Positions 37,989 to 47,390 of a stretch of DNA of 64,000 bases are shown piece after piece. The first letter of the stretch is position 1. Each line of letters starts with the position of its first letter. The DNA lies in assembly GCA_020161575.1 (NCBI GenBank), contig JAIUNR010000004.1:1-64000 (forward strand), written 5' to 3'. This DNA comes from Pseudomonadota bacterium. Its GTDB lineage: Bacteria > Pseudomonadota > Alphaproteobacteria > Rhizobiales > Beijerinckiaceae. A program made the translations under genes and the position numbers. A model generated the notes under the pieces. That model saw only the letters and a program-made list of their open reading frames with translations. It did no database searches and had not been told where the DNA came from.

Positions 37989-40900
37989 AGGGGCTTATCG
38001 CTTACGGCATTTCCCATGCGCGGCTGACTTTCGCCGCGATGGCCTTCCTGCTGATCGCCGGCATTTCGGCCTATGTGACGATCCCCAAGGAAGCCGAACC
38101 GGATATCCAGATTCCAATCGTCTACGTCACCGTGACGCAGCGCGGCATCTCGCCGGAGGATGCCGAGAGGCTGATCCTGCGTCCGCTTGAAACGCAGATG
38201 AAAAGCATCTCGAATGTCAAAGAGATGCGCTCTTCCGCCTTCGAAGGCGGCGGCTATGTGCTGCTCGAATTCCAGCCCGGCTTCGATGCCAAGAAGGCGA
38301 TCGCGGATGTGCGCGCCAAGGTGGACGACGCCAAGCGCGATCTGCCGCGCGAAGCGGACGAGCCCAAGGTCCATGAGGTCAATCTCTCCCTCTTTCCCAT
38401 CATCATCGTCGCGATGAAGGGTGAAGTCCCCGAGCAGACCATGGTGCGTCTTGCGCGCCAGCTGCGCACGGGGATCGAACAGGTTCCCGGCGTCCTCGCC
38501 GCCGAGCTCAAGGGCGCGCGCGACGAGGTCGTCGAGATTATCGTCGAGCCGACCTTGCTCGCCGCCTATGGCGTGTCGATGGGCGACCTGATCCAGACCG
38601 TGCAGGCCGGCAACACGCTGGTCGCCGCCGGTGCGATCGAGGGCGCGAGCGGGCGTTTCACGGTGAAGGTGCCGGGTCTGCTCGAGAAGCCCGAGGATAT
38701 CCTCAAGCTGCCGGTCCTGGCGAATGGCGGCGCTGTGGTCAGGCTCGGCGATGTGGCGGAGGTCCGCCCAACTTTCAAGGATGCTGTTTCCATTACGCGC
38801 GTCGACGGCAAGCCGGCGGTCACGATCGAGGTTTCAAAGCGTGTCGGCGCGAACCTCATCGATACGGTCGATGGCGTCAAATACGCGCTCGCGAAGGCGC
38901 GGGAGGTGCTGCCCCCCACCGTCGAACTGACGACGACGCAGGACCGCTCGATCAATATCCGCACGATGCTCAACGATCTCCAGAACTCGGTGGTGACCGG
39001 CATCCTCCTCGTGGCCGTCGTCATCCTCGCCACGCTGGGATTCCGCGCCTCCTTCATCATCGGCATGGCGATTCCCTTCTCGGCTCTGGTCGGCATCCTC
39101 GCGCTCAATCTCTCTGGGCTCACGGTCAATATCGTGGTGCTGTTCTCGCTTATCCTCGCTGCCGGCGAACTGGTGGATGACGCGATCATCGTCACCGAAT
39201 TCGCCGAGCGTCGGATGGCGGAGGGCGTTGCCCCCAATGAGGCCTATGCGCTGGCGGCCAGCCGCATGTCCGGGCCGGTGCTTGCCGCGACGGTGACGCG
39301 CATCGCCGCCTTCCTGCCGCTGCTGTTCTGGCCCGGCATCGTCGGCGAGTTCATGAAATACCTGCCGATCACCCTGATCGCGACCCTGTTCGCGAGCCTC
39401 GTCTACTCGCTTTATTTCGTCCCGGCGCTTGGCGCGACACTCGGTCGCGCCTCCATGCCCGGCGATGGTGAAGCGCTTTCGTCGCGAGGATTGTATATGC
39501 GCACCGTGCAACGTGCGCTCGATCATCCGGGCAAGACATTGCTCCTCGCATTGGCGACGCTGATCGCCATTCCGGTTCTCCACGCGAAAGTCGGCAAGGG
39601 TGTGGAATTCTTCCCCGATGTGGAGCCCGATTTCGCGCTGGTCCAGGTGCGTGCGCGCGGCAATCTCAGCCTTTCCGAGAAGGATGCGCTGACACGCCGT
39701 GTCGAGGAGCGCCTGCTGAAGATGGGTGAACTTGAAACCATCTATACGCGCTCCGGCGAAATTGGCCGTAGCGGCAACAACGAGGTTTCCGCCGATACGG
39801 TTGGGCTCATCCAGTTTGAATTCGTGGATTGGCAGAAACGCCGCAAGGCCAGCGAGATCATGGACGATATCCGTGCGCAATTGGCGGATATCGGCGGCAT
39901 CGAGATTGCCGTCACCAAGCCAAAGGCGGGCCCTCCTACCGGAAAACCGGTACAGGTGCAGCTCTCCGCCGTCGATCCCGACAAGCTCGAAGGTGCCGCC
40001 AAGAAAGTCGCGGCCCTGCTGGCGGGGCGCAGCGACACCAAGGATATCGATGACGGATTGCCCCTGCCGGGCGTTGACTGGACCCTTCGTCTCGATCGGG
40101 GCGAGGCCGCGAAGGTCGGCGCCGCCACCGGCACGGTGGGCGCGGCGGTGCAGCTTGTCACCAACGGCGTGAAGCTGACGGAATACCGCCCGGCGGCTTC
40201 CGACAAATCCGTCGATGTTCTGCTGCGTTTCCCGCCCTCCAAGCGGTCAATCGACCAGCTCGACGACATGCTTGTGAACACGCCCGTGGGCCCGGTGCCG
40301 ATCGCCTCGCTCGTCACGCGCGAGGCCACGCGCTCCGTCGGCACGCTCAACCGCGTCAACGCGCAGCGGGTCATGAATGTCTCGGCCAATCTCGCCGAAG
40401 GCATTCCCTCCGCGAAGGTTCAGAATGAGGTGTCGGAAGCGCTTGCCAAGATGGATCTCGGCGCGGGCGTCACTTTCCGCCTCAAGGGCGAGGACGAGGA
40501 GCGCGAGAAGGCTTCCGCCTTCCTGTCGAAAGCGTTCGGCGCCGCGATCTTCCTGATTTTCGCGGTGCTGCTGGCGCAGTTCAACTCCTTCACGAATGTC
40601 GGCGTGATCATGTCGTCCGTCGTGCTGGCGCTGATCGGCGTATTCATCGGGCTGATCATCATGCAGCAGCCCTTCGGCGTTGTGATGACAGGTCTGGGCA
40701 TCATCTCGCTGGCCGGTGTGATCGTGAACAACAATATCGTCCTGATCGACACCTATGCCCAGCTGCGCAAGGAAGGTATGTCGGCGAAGGAAGCCAACCT
40801 CAAGACCTGCGCCGAACGCGCCCGACCGGTCGTGATGACAGCAGCCTCCTCGGTTCTCGCCGTGGCGCCGATCGCCTTCAGCGTCAATATCGACATCCTC

Positions 40901-41107
40901 GCCCGCGAGGTATCGGTCGGCGCGCCGGCGACACAATGGTGGACACAGCTTTCGACCGCGATGCTGTTCGGCCTATCCTTCGCCACCGTGCTGACGCTGA
41001 TCGTCACACCCGCCACGCTGCAATTCATCGCCAACCTCTCCGTCTGGCGGCAGAAGCGGCGCGCGCGTCGCGCGGCAAGCAAGGCGATGCCGCTCCCTGC
41101 GGCATGA
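37985..41107 (+). CDS. RND-family efflux transporter permease (HAE1-like)
   Basis: A 1040-residue inner-membrane pump with the RND topology: a helix near residues 10-30, a large periplasmic loop, helices 2-6 (about 335-480), a central helix at about 520, a second loop and helices 8-12 (about 850-1010). The proton-relay Asp pair is in AAGELVDDAIIVTEF, and the second-half counterpart is GVIVNNNIVLIDTY. It starts ATGA over the adaptor stop. The substrate cannot be read; hydrophobic drugs or solvents are usual for the class. Confidence 0.93.
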   Translation: MKGLIAYGISHARLTFAAMAFLLIAGISAYVTIPKEAEPDIQIPIVYVTVTQRGISPEDAERLILRPLETQMKSISNVKEMRSSAFEGGGYVLLEFQPGFDAKKAIADVRAKVDDAKRDLPREADEPKVHEVNLSLFPIIIVAMKGEVPEQTMVRLARQLRTGIEQVPGVLAAELKGARDEVVEIIVEPTLLAAYGVSMGDLIQTVQAGNTLVAAGAIEGASGRFTVKVPGLLEKPEDILKLPVLANGGAVVRLGDVAEVRPTFKDAVSITRVDGKPAVTIEVSKRVGANLIDTVDGVKYALAKAREVLPPTVELTTTQDRSINIRTMLNDLQNSVVTGILLVAVVILATLGFRASFIIGMAIPFSALVGILALNLSGLTVNIVVLFSLILAAGELVDDAIIVTEFAERRMAEGVAPNEAYALAASRMSGPVLAATVTRIAAFLPLLFWPGIVGEFMKYLPITLIATLFASLVYSLYFVPALGATLGRASMPGDGEALSSRGLYMRTVQRALDHPGKTLLLALATLIAIPVLHAKVGKGVEFFPDVEPDFALVQVRARGNLSLSEKDALTRRVEERLLKMGELETIYTRSGEIGRSGNNEVSADTVGLIQFEFVDWQKRRKASEIMDDIRAQLADIGGIEIAVTKPKAGPPTGKPVQVQLSAVDPDKLEGAAKKVAALLAGRSDTKDIDDGLPLPGVDWTLRLDRGEAAKVGAATGTVGAAVQLVTNGVKLTEYRPAASDKSVDVLLRFPPSKRSIDQLDDMLVNTPVGPVPIASLVTREATRSVGTLNRVNAQRVMNVSANLAEGIPSAKVQNEVSEALAKMDLGAGVTFRLKGEDEEREKASAFLSKAFGAAIFLIFAVLLAQFNSFTNVGVIMSSVVLALIGVFIGLIIMQQPFGVVMTGLGIISLAGVIVNNNIVLIDTYAQLRKEGMSAKEANLKTCAERARPVVMTAASSVLAVAPIAFSVNIDILAREVSVGAPATQWWTQLSTAMLFGLSFATVLTLIVTPATLQFIANLSVWRQKRRARRAASKAMPLPAA

Positions 41108-41113
41108 TCAAGG

Positions 41114-41143
41114 ACGGCGCACGGCCCCAAGGCCGCGCGCCGT
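41114..41143. terminator. Hairpin between convergent genes, probable bidirectional terminator
   Basis: ACGGCGCACGGCC / GGCCGCGCGCCGT pairs at 12 of 13 positions around a CCAA loop. It lies between the ends of the RND pump (41107) and the dehydrogenase (41153). No clear T run is present in either direction, so termination is likely but not certain. Confidence 0.6.
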
Positions 41144-41152
41144 TCCTGCACG

Positions 41153-41941
41153 TTATTGCGCTGTCCAGCCACCGTCCATCGAGATGGTCGTGCCGGTAAT
41201 CGAGGCGGCGGCATCCGAAGCGAGATAGACGGCCAGACTCGCGACCTGTTCGACCGTGACGAATTCCTTCGTCGGCTGCGCGGCGAGGAGGACGTTCCTC
41301 TTTACCTCCTCCTCGCTCATGTTGCGGGCCTTCATCGTGTCGGGGATCTGGCGCTCGACGAGCTGCGTCCAGACATAGCCGGGCGCGATGGCATTGACCG
41401 TGATCTTCGCCTGCGCGAGTTCCAAAGCCGCCGTTTTGGTGAGCCCGGCAATGCCGTGCTTGGCCGCGACATAGGCCGATTTGAACGGCGAGGCGACAAG
41501 GGAATGCGCCGAAGACAGGTTGATGATCCGCCCGCCGCCCCGTGCCTTCATGCCGGGAATCGCGGCTTTCATCGCGTAGAAGGCAGAAGAGAGGTTGATG
41601 CCAAGGATCTGTTCCCATTTCTCGTCGGGGAAATCCTCGATCGGCGAAACGAACTGGATGCCTGCATTGTTGACGAGAATATCGAGATGTCCGAAGTCCG
41701 CTTCCGTCTGCGCGACAAGCGCGCGGATTTCATCCGGCTTCAGCATGTTGGCGCCGTTATAGCGGGCGCGGACACCGAACTCGGCCTCGATCGCGGCGCG
41801 GTTGCGCTCGATCTCGCCCGCTTCGCCGAGGCCGTTGAGCATGACATCCGCTCCCTCGGCTGCAAAAGCGCGCGCCATCGCCAGTCCGATACCGCTTGTC
41901 GAGCCCGTTACGAGCGCGGCCTTGCCCTTCAGTCTCATCAT
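41153..41941 (-). CDS. bdhA: 3-hydroxybutyrate dehydrogenase (SDR family)
   Basis: A 262-residue short-chain dehydrogenase. The NAD-binding motif is TGSTSGIGLAMARAFA, NNAG is in ILVNNAGIQFVSPIEDFP, and the Ser-Tyr-Lys catalytic set is in INLSSAHSLVASPFKSAYVA followed by AKHG. The segment GYVWTQLVERQIPD is characteristic of BdhA-type enzymes, which oxidise D-3-hydroxybutyrate to acetoacetate during polyhydroxybutyrate use. It fits the phaR/phaAB set about 16 kb away. Two adjacent ATGs (41941, 41938) follow AGGAAGGATTTG. Confidence 0.93.
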   Translation of the reverse strand: MMRLKGKAALVTGSTSGIGLAMARAFAAEGADVMLNGLGEAGEIERNRAAIEAEFGVRARYNGANMLKPDEIRALVAQTEADFGHLDILVNNAGIQFVSPIEDFPDEKWEQILGINLSSAFYAMKAAIPGMKARGGGRIINLSSAHSLVASPFKSAYVAAKHGIAGLTKTAALELAQAKITVNAIAPGYVWTQLVERQIPDTMKARNMSEEEVKRNVLLAAQPTKEFVTVEQVASLAVYLASDAAASITGTTISMDGGWTAQ

Positions 41942-42023
41942 CAAATCCTTCCTGCCTTGGTGTCCGTGATCGTGCTTGCAGCGCAATATCCATCTTCCGC
42001 GATCTCGCCAATCCCGTGCAAGA

Positions 42024-42041
42024 GCGTTATATTATTCACAT
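42024..42041 (+). promoter_or_regulatory. Candidate Zur box overlapping the zur start
   Basis: GCGTTATATTATTCACAT resembles the alphaproteobacterial Zur box (core GTTATATTATAAC), with the left half exact (GTTATATTAT, 42026-42035) and the right half diverged. It ends at the predicted zur ATG, where binding would block transcription or translation initiation, consistent with autoregulation. Confidence 0.55.
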
Positions 42042-42561
42042 GCATGTCAAACCCACCTTGCGCTATTCGGGCCTGCCCGCTCACAATGCCTGCTGCGAGG
42101 CCCATGCTGCGGCGCCCGGCGAAGTCCTCGACAAGATCGAGGCGCTCTGCCGCATACGTGGGCTGCGCCTCACCAGCCAGCGTCGTGCCGTGCTCGCTGC
42201 CCTGCTCGAAGCGAAAAAACCGCTTGGCGCCTATGATCTGATGGATTCCCTGCGCGGCGAGAACGGCCGTTCTCCCGCGCCGATCGCCGTTTACCGCGCG
42301 CTGGACTTCCTCAAGGAGAACGGCTTCATCCACCGGCTCGAAACGCTGAACGCCTTCATCGCGTGCCCCCACCACCATGCGAGCGGAGAGCGGATCGTGT
42401 TCCTCATCTGCGAGGCCTGCCGGCATGTGGAGGAGGCGGTCGCCATTCCGCTCAACAACGCGCTGATCGCCCTTGCGCACGATCGCGATTTCACCGTGAA
42501 ACGGCAGGTGGTGGAACTGGCGGGAATCTGCCGGAACTGCACCGAGAACCGGGCGAGCTGA
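42040..42561 (+). CDS. zur: Zinc uptake regulator Zur (Fur family)
   Basis: A 173-residue Fur-family repressor. A winged helix (about 35-105; LRLTSQRRAVLAALLEAKKP, APIAVYRALDFLKENGFIHR) is followed by a dimerisation domain with Zn-binding motifs HHHASGERIVFLICEACRHV and LAGICRNC (two Cys-x2-Cys pairs). The ATG at 42040 has no ribosome binding site, suggesting a leaderless or unusual start; an in-frame GTG at 42016 is an alternative. It is divergent from bdhA and followed 3 bases later by ispG. Confidence 0.88.
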   Translation: MHVKPTLRYSGLPAHNACCEAHAAAPGEVLDKIEALCRIRGLRLTSQRRAVLAALLEAKKPLGAYDLMDSLRGENGRSPAPIAVYRALDFLKENGFIHRLETLNAFIACPHHHASGERIVFLICEACRHVEEAVAIPLNNALIALAHDRDFTVKRQVVELAGICRNCTENRAS

Positions 42562-42564
42562 ACC

Positions 42565-43836
42565 ATGACCGATTCCCTTCTGCCCTGCCGCAACGAAGCG
42601 GCTTTCGGCCCACGCGCCCGCCACGCCTCTATCGGCGTAAAGGTCGGCGACGTTCAGGTCGGCGGCATGATCGCCGGAAATCCCGCGCCGATCGTCGTGC
42701 AATCCATGACGAATACCGACACGGCGGATATTGCCGGCACCATCGCGCAGGTCGTGGCTCTGGCGCGGGCGGGATCGGAGATCGTGCGGATCACTGTCGA
42801 TCGTGACGAAGCAGCCGCCGCCGTGCCGCACATCCGTGACGGTTTGGAAAAGCGCGGCATCCATGTGCCGCTGGTCGGGGATTTCCATTATATCGGCCAT
42901 AAATTGCTGGCCGATCACCCCGCCTGCGCCGAGGCCCTGGCGAAATACCGGATCAACCCCGGCAATGTCGGCTTTCGCGAAAAGCGCGACACGCAATTCT
43001 CCGCCATTGTCGAAATGGCGATCCGGCATGGCAAGGCCGTGCGGATCGGCGCGAATTGGGGCTCGCTCGATCAGGAATTGCTCACCGCGCTGATGGATGA
43101 GAACGCAAGCGCGCCGCAGCCGCTCGATGCGCGTGCCATCACCCGCGAGGCGATGGTGCAATCGGCGCTGCTTTCCGCCCGCCGCGCCGAGGAGATCGGC
43201 CTTGCCGCCGACAGGATCATCCTCTCGGCGAAAGTTTCGGCCGTGCAGGATCTCATCACCATCTACCGCATGCTGGCGGAGCGTTCGCGTTATGCGCTGC
43301 ATCTCGGCCTGACCGAGGCCGGAATGGGCTCGAAGGGGATTGTCGCCTCCTCCGCAGCATTGGGAATCCTGCTTCAGGAAGGGATCGGCGATACGATACG
43401 CTTCTCGCTGACCCCGGAGCCCGGCGGCGATCGCACGCTCGAGGTGAAGGCTGCGCAGGAATTGCTCCAGACCATGGGTTTCCGCGTTTTCGTACCGCTG
43501 GTAGCCGCCTGCCCCGGCTGCGGCCGCACCACTTCCACCGTCTTCCAGGAGCTTGCGCGCGATATCCAGCATTGGATCTCGACCTCCATGCCGGAATGGA
43601 AGACACGCTATCCCGGTGTCGAGGCGCTCAATGTCGCGGTGATGGGGTGCATCGTGAACGGGCCGGGCGAATCGAAACACGCCGATATCGGCATCTCCCT
43701 GCCCGGCACCGGCGAGACGCCGGCGGCGCCGGTCTTCATCGACGGCAGGAAGGCGATGACCCTGCGCGGCGCCGGAATCGCCGCCGAATTCAAGCAGATC
43801 GTCGCGGATTACATCGAGAAGCGCTTTTCCGTCTGA
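42565..43836 (+). CDS. ispG: 4-hydroxy-3-methylbut-2-enyl-diphosphate synthase (flavodoxin-dependent)
   Basis: A 423-residue [4Fe-4S] enzyme of the MEP isoprenoid pathway, converting the cyclic diphosphate to HMBPP. The TIM-barrel part includes VGGNAPIVVQ-like [20 protein letters not shown] and NPGNVGF. The cluster cysteines are in [10 protein letters not shown] and [11 protein letters not shown], and the catalytic Glu follows in GPGES. It starts 3 bases after zur, so the two are probably co-transcribed, although the functions differ. Confidence 0.96.
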   Translation: MTDSLLPCRNEAAFGPRARHASIGVKVGDVQVGGMIAGNPAPIVVQSMTNTDTADIAGTIAQVVALARAGSEIVRITVDRDEAAAAVPHIRDGLEKRGIHVPLVGDFHYIGHKLLADHPACAEALAKYRINPGNVGFREKRDTQFSAIVEMAIRHGKAVRIGANWGSLDQELLTALMDENASAPQPLDARAITREAMVQSALLSARRAEEIGLAADRIILSAKVSAVQDLITIYRMLAERSRYALHLGLTEAGMGSKGIVASSAALGILLQEGIGDTIRFSLTPEPGGDRTLEVKAAQELLQTMGFRVFVPLVAACPGCGRTTSTVFQELARDIQHWISTSMPEWKTRYPGVEALNVAVMGCIVNGPGESKHADIGISLPGTGETPAAPVFIDGRKAMTLRGAGIAAEFKQIVADYIEKRFSV

Positions 43837-44015
43837 AATCGGGGCGAAAACCGCCCCAGAACGGAAAGGCCATCCTTTACAAATCCCTAACGGGCTGACG
43901 CAGCAAAGCGCAACAATCAATCAAGTATTTGATATAAATAGCATTCCACTCCCATCGGAAAATCGGGGGGTTGGCGGCATGCCCCTTGCGCCTCCGGAGC
44001 ATGGAGGATTTCACC

Positions 44016-45272
44016 ATGCTTCGTTTCAAAACGTTCCTTTCCGACCGCAAGGGCCATACGAGCATCATTTTCGGCCTCTCCGCCGTTCCGCTGATCATGA
44101 GCCTCAGCCTCGGCGTTGATTACAATCAGGCGCTCTCGCACAAGACGGTGATCCAGAACGCGCTGGACTCGACCGTGCTGATGGCTGCGCGCGAGGCGCC
44201 AAGGCAAAGCGATGCCGAGCTTGCGAAGCTCTCCAAGGCCTATTTCCGCGCGATGCTGGAAAAGAACCCGGATATCACCGTGAGCGATCCCGTTCTGGTG
44301 AAGACGGACAAGCATGTTTCCCTGAGCGTTTCAGGCTCCAGCCCGATCCATTTCGGCCAGTTCTTCGGGATGGATAAATGGGATCTCGCGCTTTCCGCGC
44401 AGGCCGGCTTCGCGACGCGCAAGATCGAACTCGCGCTTGTGCTCGACAATACCGGCTCGATGGCGTCGAGGAACAAACTCACCGAACTCAAGAAGGCGTC
44501 CAATTCGCTGCTCGATATTCTCGAGAAAAGCGCCCGCAAGCCGGACCAGATCAAGGTTGCGCTGGTGCCCTACACCACCCGCGTGCGCCTTGATGTCGCC
44601 TTGCGTGACCAGAACTGGCTGACGAACACACCTTCTGGCGCGCCCCTGCCCAGCGGTGCCTATGGCTACAAGCTTCCGGCGTCCCGGCTTAACTGGCAGG
44701 GCTGCGTCGCCGACCGCGACAAGGGCTTCAACAATTCCACGAACCCCTTCGAGGCCGGCAACCACGCCAGCAAATATCCGATGGTCGATTGTGCCTATGG
44801 CCCGGTCGCAATCATGCCGCTGACCGCCAACTGGAGCGCGCTGCGCACCCGCATCGGCGAGATGAAGGCCGACGGCAACACCAACATCGCGCTTGGCGCG
44901 CAATGGGGATACGAGATGCTTTCTGGCGCCGCCCCCTTCGCCGAGGCATCCGGCGATGCGGATACCGAACGCTTCATGATCCTGCTGACGGACGGTCTAA
45001 ACACGCAGGATCGCTGGAACAATTCGGAAAGCGCGATGAACAACGACACCAGGGCGATGTGTGATGCGATCACCGAACGCGGTGTCGCCGAGGCCGCCAA
45101 GAAGCTGAGGATCAAGCTTTACACGGTGCTGGTGATCGAGGGGAACGAGACCCTTCTCAAGAACTGCGCCTCGAACCCCTCGATGTTCAAATACGTCAAG
45201 GATGCGAGCGAGCTGAACAAGGTCTTCAAGGATATCGCCGATGAAATCAGCCAGATCCGGCTGACGATGTAA
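44016..45272 (+). CDS. TadG-like protein with von Willebrand factor A domain
   Basis: A 418-residue protein. A TadE/TadG-like N-terminus (DRKGHTSIIFGLSAVPLIMS) inserts in the membrane; a VWA domain (about 140-405) holds the MIDAS motif DNTGSM and the second-site segment ILLTDGLNTQD. Cys residues at about 229, 262, 348 and 383 may form disulfides outside the cytoplasm. It lies 19 kb from the pilus genes at 23-26 kb and is isolated, with a strong ribosome binding site (GGAGGATTTCACC) and its own terminator. Confidence 0.88.
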   Translation: MLRFKTFLSDRKGHTSIIFGLSAVPLIMSLSLGVDYNQALSHKTVIQNALDSTVLMAAREAPRQSDAELAKLSKAYFRAMLEKNPDITVSDPVLVKTDKHVSLSVSGSSPIHFGQFFGMDKWDLALSAQAGFATRKIELALVLDNTGSMASRNKLTELKKASNSLLDILEKSARKPDQIKVALVPYTTRVRLDVALRDQNWLTNTPSGAPLPSGAYGYKLPASRLNWQGCVADRDKGFNNSTNPFEAGNHASKYPMVDCAYGPVAIMPLTANWSALRTRIGEMKADGNTNIALGAQWGYEMLSGAAPFAEASGDADTERFMILLTDGLNTQDRWNNSESAMNNDTRAMCDAITERGVAEAAKKLRIKLYTVLVIEGNETLLKNCASNPSMFKYVKDASELNKVFKDIADEISQIRLTM

Positions 45273-45300
45273 GCGGCATGTCCCTGTAGGAGCGGGAAAG

Positions 45301-45327
45301 GGGCGGTGCAGAAGCATCGCCCTTTTT
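45301..45327 (+). terminator. Terminator of the VWA TadG-like gene
   Basis: GGGCGGTGC, loop AGAA, GCATCGCCC, then five T residues: nine pairs with one G-T wobble. It lies between convergent genes. Confidence 0.9.
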
Positions 45328-45350
45328 CTTTTGCCGGAAAGCTTGTGGCG

Positions 45351-46034
45351 TCAGGCTGCGGCGAGGCCGGCGAAAAGGCCCTTGCCGTCTGTGCCGCCCA
45401 CCAGCGTCTCGATGAGATTTTCAGGGTGCGGCATCATGCCGAGCACGCGCAGGTTCTCCGAATAGATCCCCGCGATCGCGTTGCGCGAGCCGTTGGGGTT
45501 CTCCTTCGAGATATCGCCCTTGGCGTCGCAATAGCGGAAGGCGACACGGTTCTCGTTTTCAAGGCGCGTCAGCGTCTCGTCGTCGCAGACATAATTGCCT
45601 TCGCCATGGGCGATGCAGACCTTGATCACCTGACCGGCCGTATAGCCCGAGGAAAAGACCGTATCCGTGCGCCCGACCTTGAGATGCTGCATGCGGCAGA
45701 CGAATTTCAGCCCGGCATTGCGCATCAGGATGCCCGGCAGCAGCCCCGCCTCACAGGCGATCTGGAAGCCGTTGCACACGCCAAGGACATAACCGCCCTT
45801 CGCGGCATGGGCGCGCACCGCATCCATGATGTTGGCGCGCGCGGCGATGGCGCCGGTGCGCATGTAATCGCCATAGGCGAAGCCGCCGGGCAGCACCGCG
45901 AGATCGGTTCCTGCCGGCAATTCAGGATCCGCGTGCCAGGCATGGGTGACTTTCGCCCCCGCCTGCTTGAGCGCGCGCGCGATATCGCCATCGCGATTGG
46001 TTCCGGGAAAAGTGATGACAGCGGCGTGCATCAA
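45351..46034 (-). CDS. purQ: Phosphoribosylformylglycinamidine synthase subunit PurQ
   Basis: A 227-residue class-I glutamine amidotransferase supplying ammonia for FGAM synthesis in purine biosynthesis. The nucleophile Cys is in YVLGVCNGFQIACEAG; the His-Glu pair is near the end in MMPHPENLIE. It overlaps purS by 4 bases (ATGA), typical of the PurL-PurQ-PurS complex genes of alphaproteobacteria. PurL is not in the window. Confidence 0.96.
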   Translation of the reverse strand: MMHAAVITFPGTNRDGDIARALKQAGAKVTHAWHADPELPAGTDLAVLPGGFAYGDYMRTGAIAARANIMDAVRAHAAKGGYVLGVCNGFQIACEAGLLPGILMRNAGLKFVCRMQHLKVGRTDTVFSSGYTAGQVIKVCIAHGEGNYVCDDETLTRLENENRVAFRYCDAKGDISKENPNGSRNAIAGIYSENLRVLGMMPHPENLIETLVGGTDGKGLFAGLAAA

Positions 46035-46273
46035 CCGACAACCTCGATCCGGTAATTCTCAACGACCGTGTTCGCGAGGAGCTTCTCGCAAGCCTGCTTG
46101 AGCAGGGCCTCGGCGCGGGATTTGTCCTGCGTCTCGACCTCGATATCGAAGACCTTGCCCTGGCGCACAGAGCCAACGCCTTCCAGCGAAAGGCTCTTCA
46201 GCGCGCCTTCGATCGCCTTGCCCTGCGGATCGAGGACGCCGTTCTTGAGGGTGACGATGACGCGCGCTTTCAT
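46031..46273 (-). CDS. purS: Phosphoribosylformylglycinamidine synthase subunit PurS
   Basis: An 80-residue small subunit that bridges PurL and PurQ. Typical features are ARVIVTLKNGVLDPQGKAIE at the start and VGSVRQGKVFDIEVE in the middle. GGGGAATTCC precedes the ATG. It is 167 bases downstream of purC with a terminator-like hairpin between them. Confidence 0.96.
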   Translation of the reverse strand: MKARVIVTLKNGVLDPQGKAIEGALKSLSLEGVGSVRQGKVFDIEVETQDKSRAEALLKQACEKLLANTVVENYRIEVVG

Positions 46274-46310
46274 GGAATTCCCCGGCTTTTGACCCGAAAG
46301 TGCCTCAACG

Positions 46311-46337
46311 AAAAACGGGACACTTTTCAGCGTCCCG
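46311..46337 (-). terminator. Intrinsic terminator between purC and purS (minus strand)
   Basis: Read on the minus strand, CGGGACGCTGAAAAGTGTCCCG forms a stem CGGGAC / GTCCCG (with inner C-G pairing) followed by TTTTT (46315-46311). It would stop or attenuate transcription from purC before purS, so purSQ may need its own promoter in the remaining 38 bases or depend on read-through. Confidence 0.7.
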
Positions 46338-46440
46338 CTTAATCATTTCATCGCCGTGGGGCAACCCAAAAGGGCCTCTTTGTTGCCGCCGCTCTTTCGA
46401 ATGGAAAAACAATATCCACTTTTCCTCGAAATCGCGCTGC

Positions 46441-47205
46441 TCACTGCACCAGTTTCGGCCCCGTCGCCTTGGGGTTATCCCCCTCGGTCAGGATGCCGAG
46501 GCGACGCGCGACCTCGGAATAAGCTTCGATGAGCCCGCCCATGTCGCGGCGGAACCGGTCCTTGTCCATCTTGTCCTGCGACTTGATGTCCCAGAGACGG
46601 CAGCTATCGGGCGAGATCTCGTCCGCCACCACGATGCGCACCATGTCGCCCTCGTAGAGGCGGCCGCATTCCATCTTGAAATCGACGAGGCGGATGCCCA
46701 CGCCGAGGAAAAGCCCGGTCAGGAAATCGTTGACGCGGATGGCAAGCGCCATGATGTCGTCGATCTCCTGCGGCGTCGCCCAGCCGAAAGCGGTGATGTG
46801 CTCTTCCGAAACCATCGGGTCGTTGAGCTTGTCGCTCTTGTAGTAGAACTCGATGATCGAGCGCGGCAGCGGCGTGCCCTCCTCGAGGCCGAGGCGGGTC
46901 GCCAACGAGCCGGCGGCGACATTGCGCACCACCACTTCAAGCGGAACGATCTCGACCTCGCGGATCAACTGCTCGCGCATGTTGAGGCGCTTGATGAAAT
47001 GCGTCGGCACGCCGATCGAGTTGAGCTGGGTGAAGATGTATTCGGAGATGCGGTTGTTCAGCACGCCCTTGCCGTCGATCACTTCGTGCTTCTTGGCGTT
47101 GAACGCGGTCGCATCATCCTTGAAATGCTGGACGAGCGTTCCCGGTTCGGGCCCTTCGAAGAGGACCTTGGCCTTGCCTTCATAAATGCGACGACGACGA
47201 TTCAT
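46441..47205 (-). CDS. purC: Phosphoribosylaminoimidazole-succinocarboxamide synthase PurC
   Basis: A 254-residue SAICAR synthetase, adding aspartate to CAIR in purine synthesis. Conserved parts are [30 protein letters not shown]-type [34 protein letters not shown] and [10 protein letters not shown]. The start at 47205 matches the family's usual N-terminus, but it has no ribosome binding site; an in-frame ATG at 47235 follows AAGGAG 11 bases upstream and would add ten residues. Confidence 0.95.
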   Translation of the reverse strand: MNRRRRIYEGKAKVLFEGPEPGTLVQHFKDDATAFNAKKHEVIDGKGVLNNRISEYIFTQLNSIGVPTHFIKRLNMREQLIREVEIVPLEVVVRNVAAGSLATRLGLEEGTPLPRSIIEFYYKSDKLNDPMVSEEHITAFGWATPQEIDDIMALAIRVNDFLTGLFLGVGIRLVDFKMECGRLYEGDMVRIVVADEISPDSCRLWDIKSQDKMDKDRFRRDMGGLIEAYSEVARRLGILTEGDNPKATGPKLVQ

Positions 47206-47390
47206 CGGAATGTACCGCGGTTTTAGGAAATCCATGGGTGCCGTGGCTCCTTGTTTGCGAGCGCCGGCGACGGCGGAAGCGGCAGGCGGGGCGAAACGGA
47301 ATTCGCGAAAGCCGGACCGCAGACGAGCTTCTCCCTAGCCGATCCCTCGGCCAAACACAATGTTGCGATGCAAATCAATGCTGGACAAGG

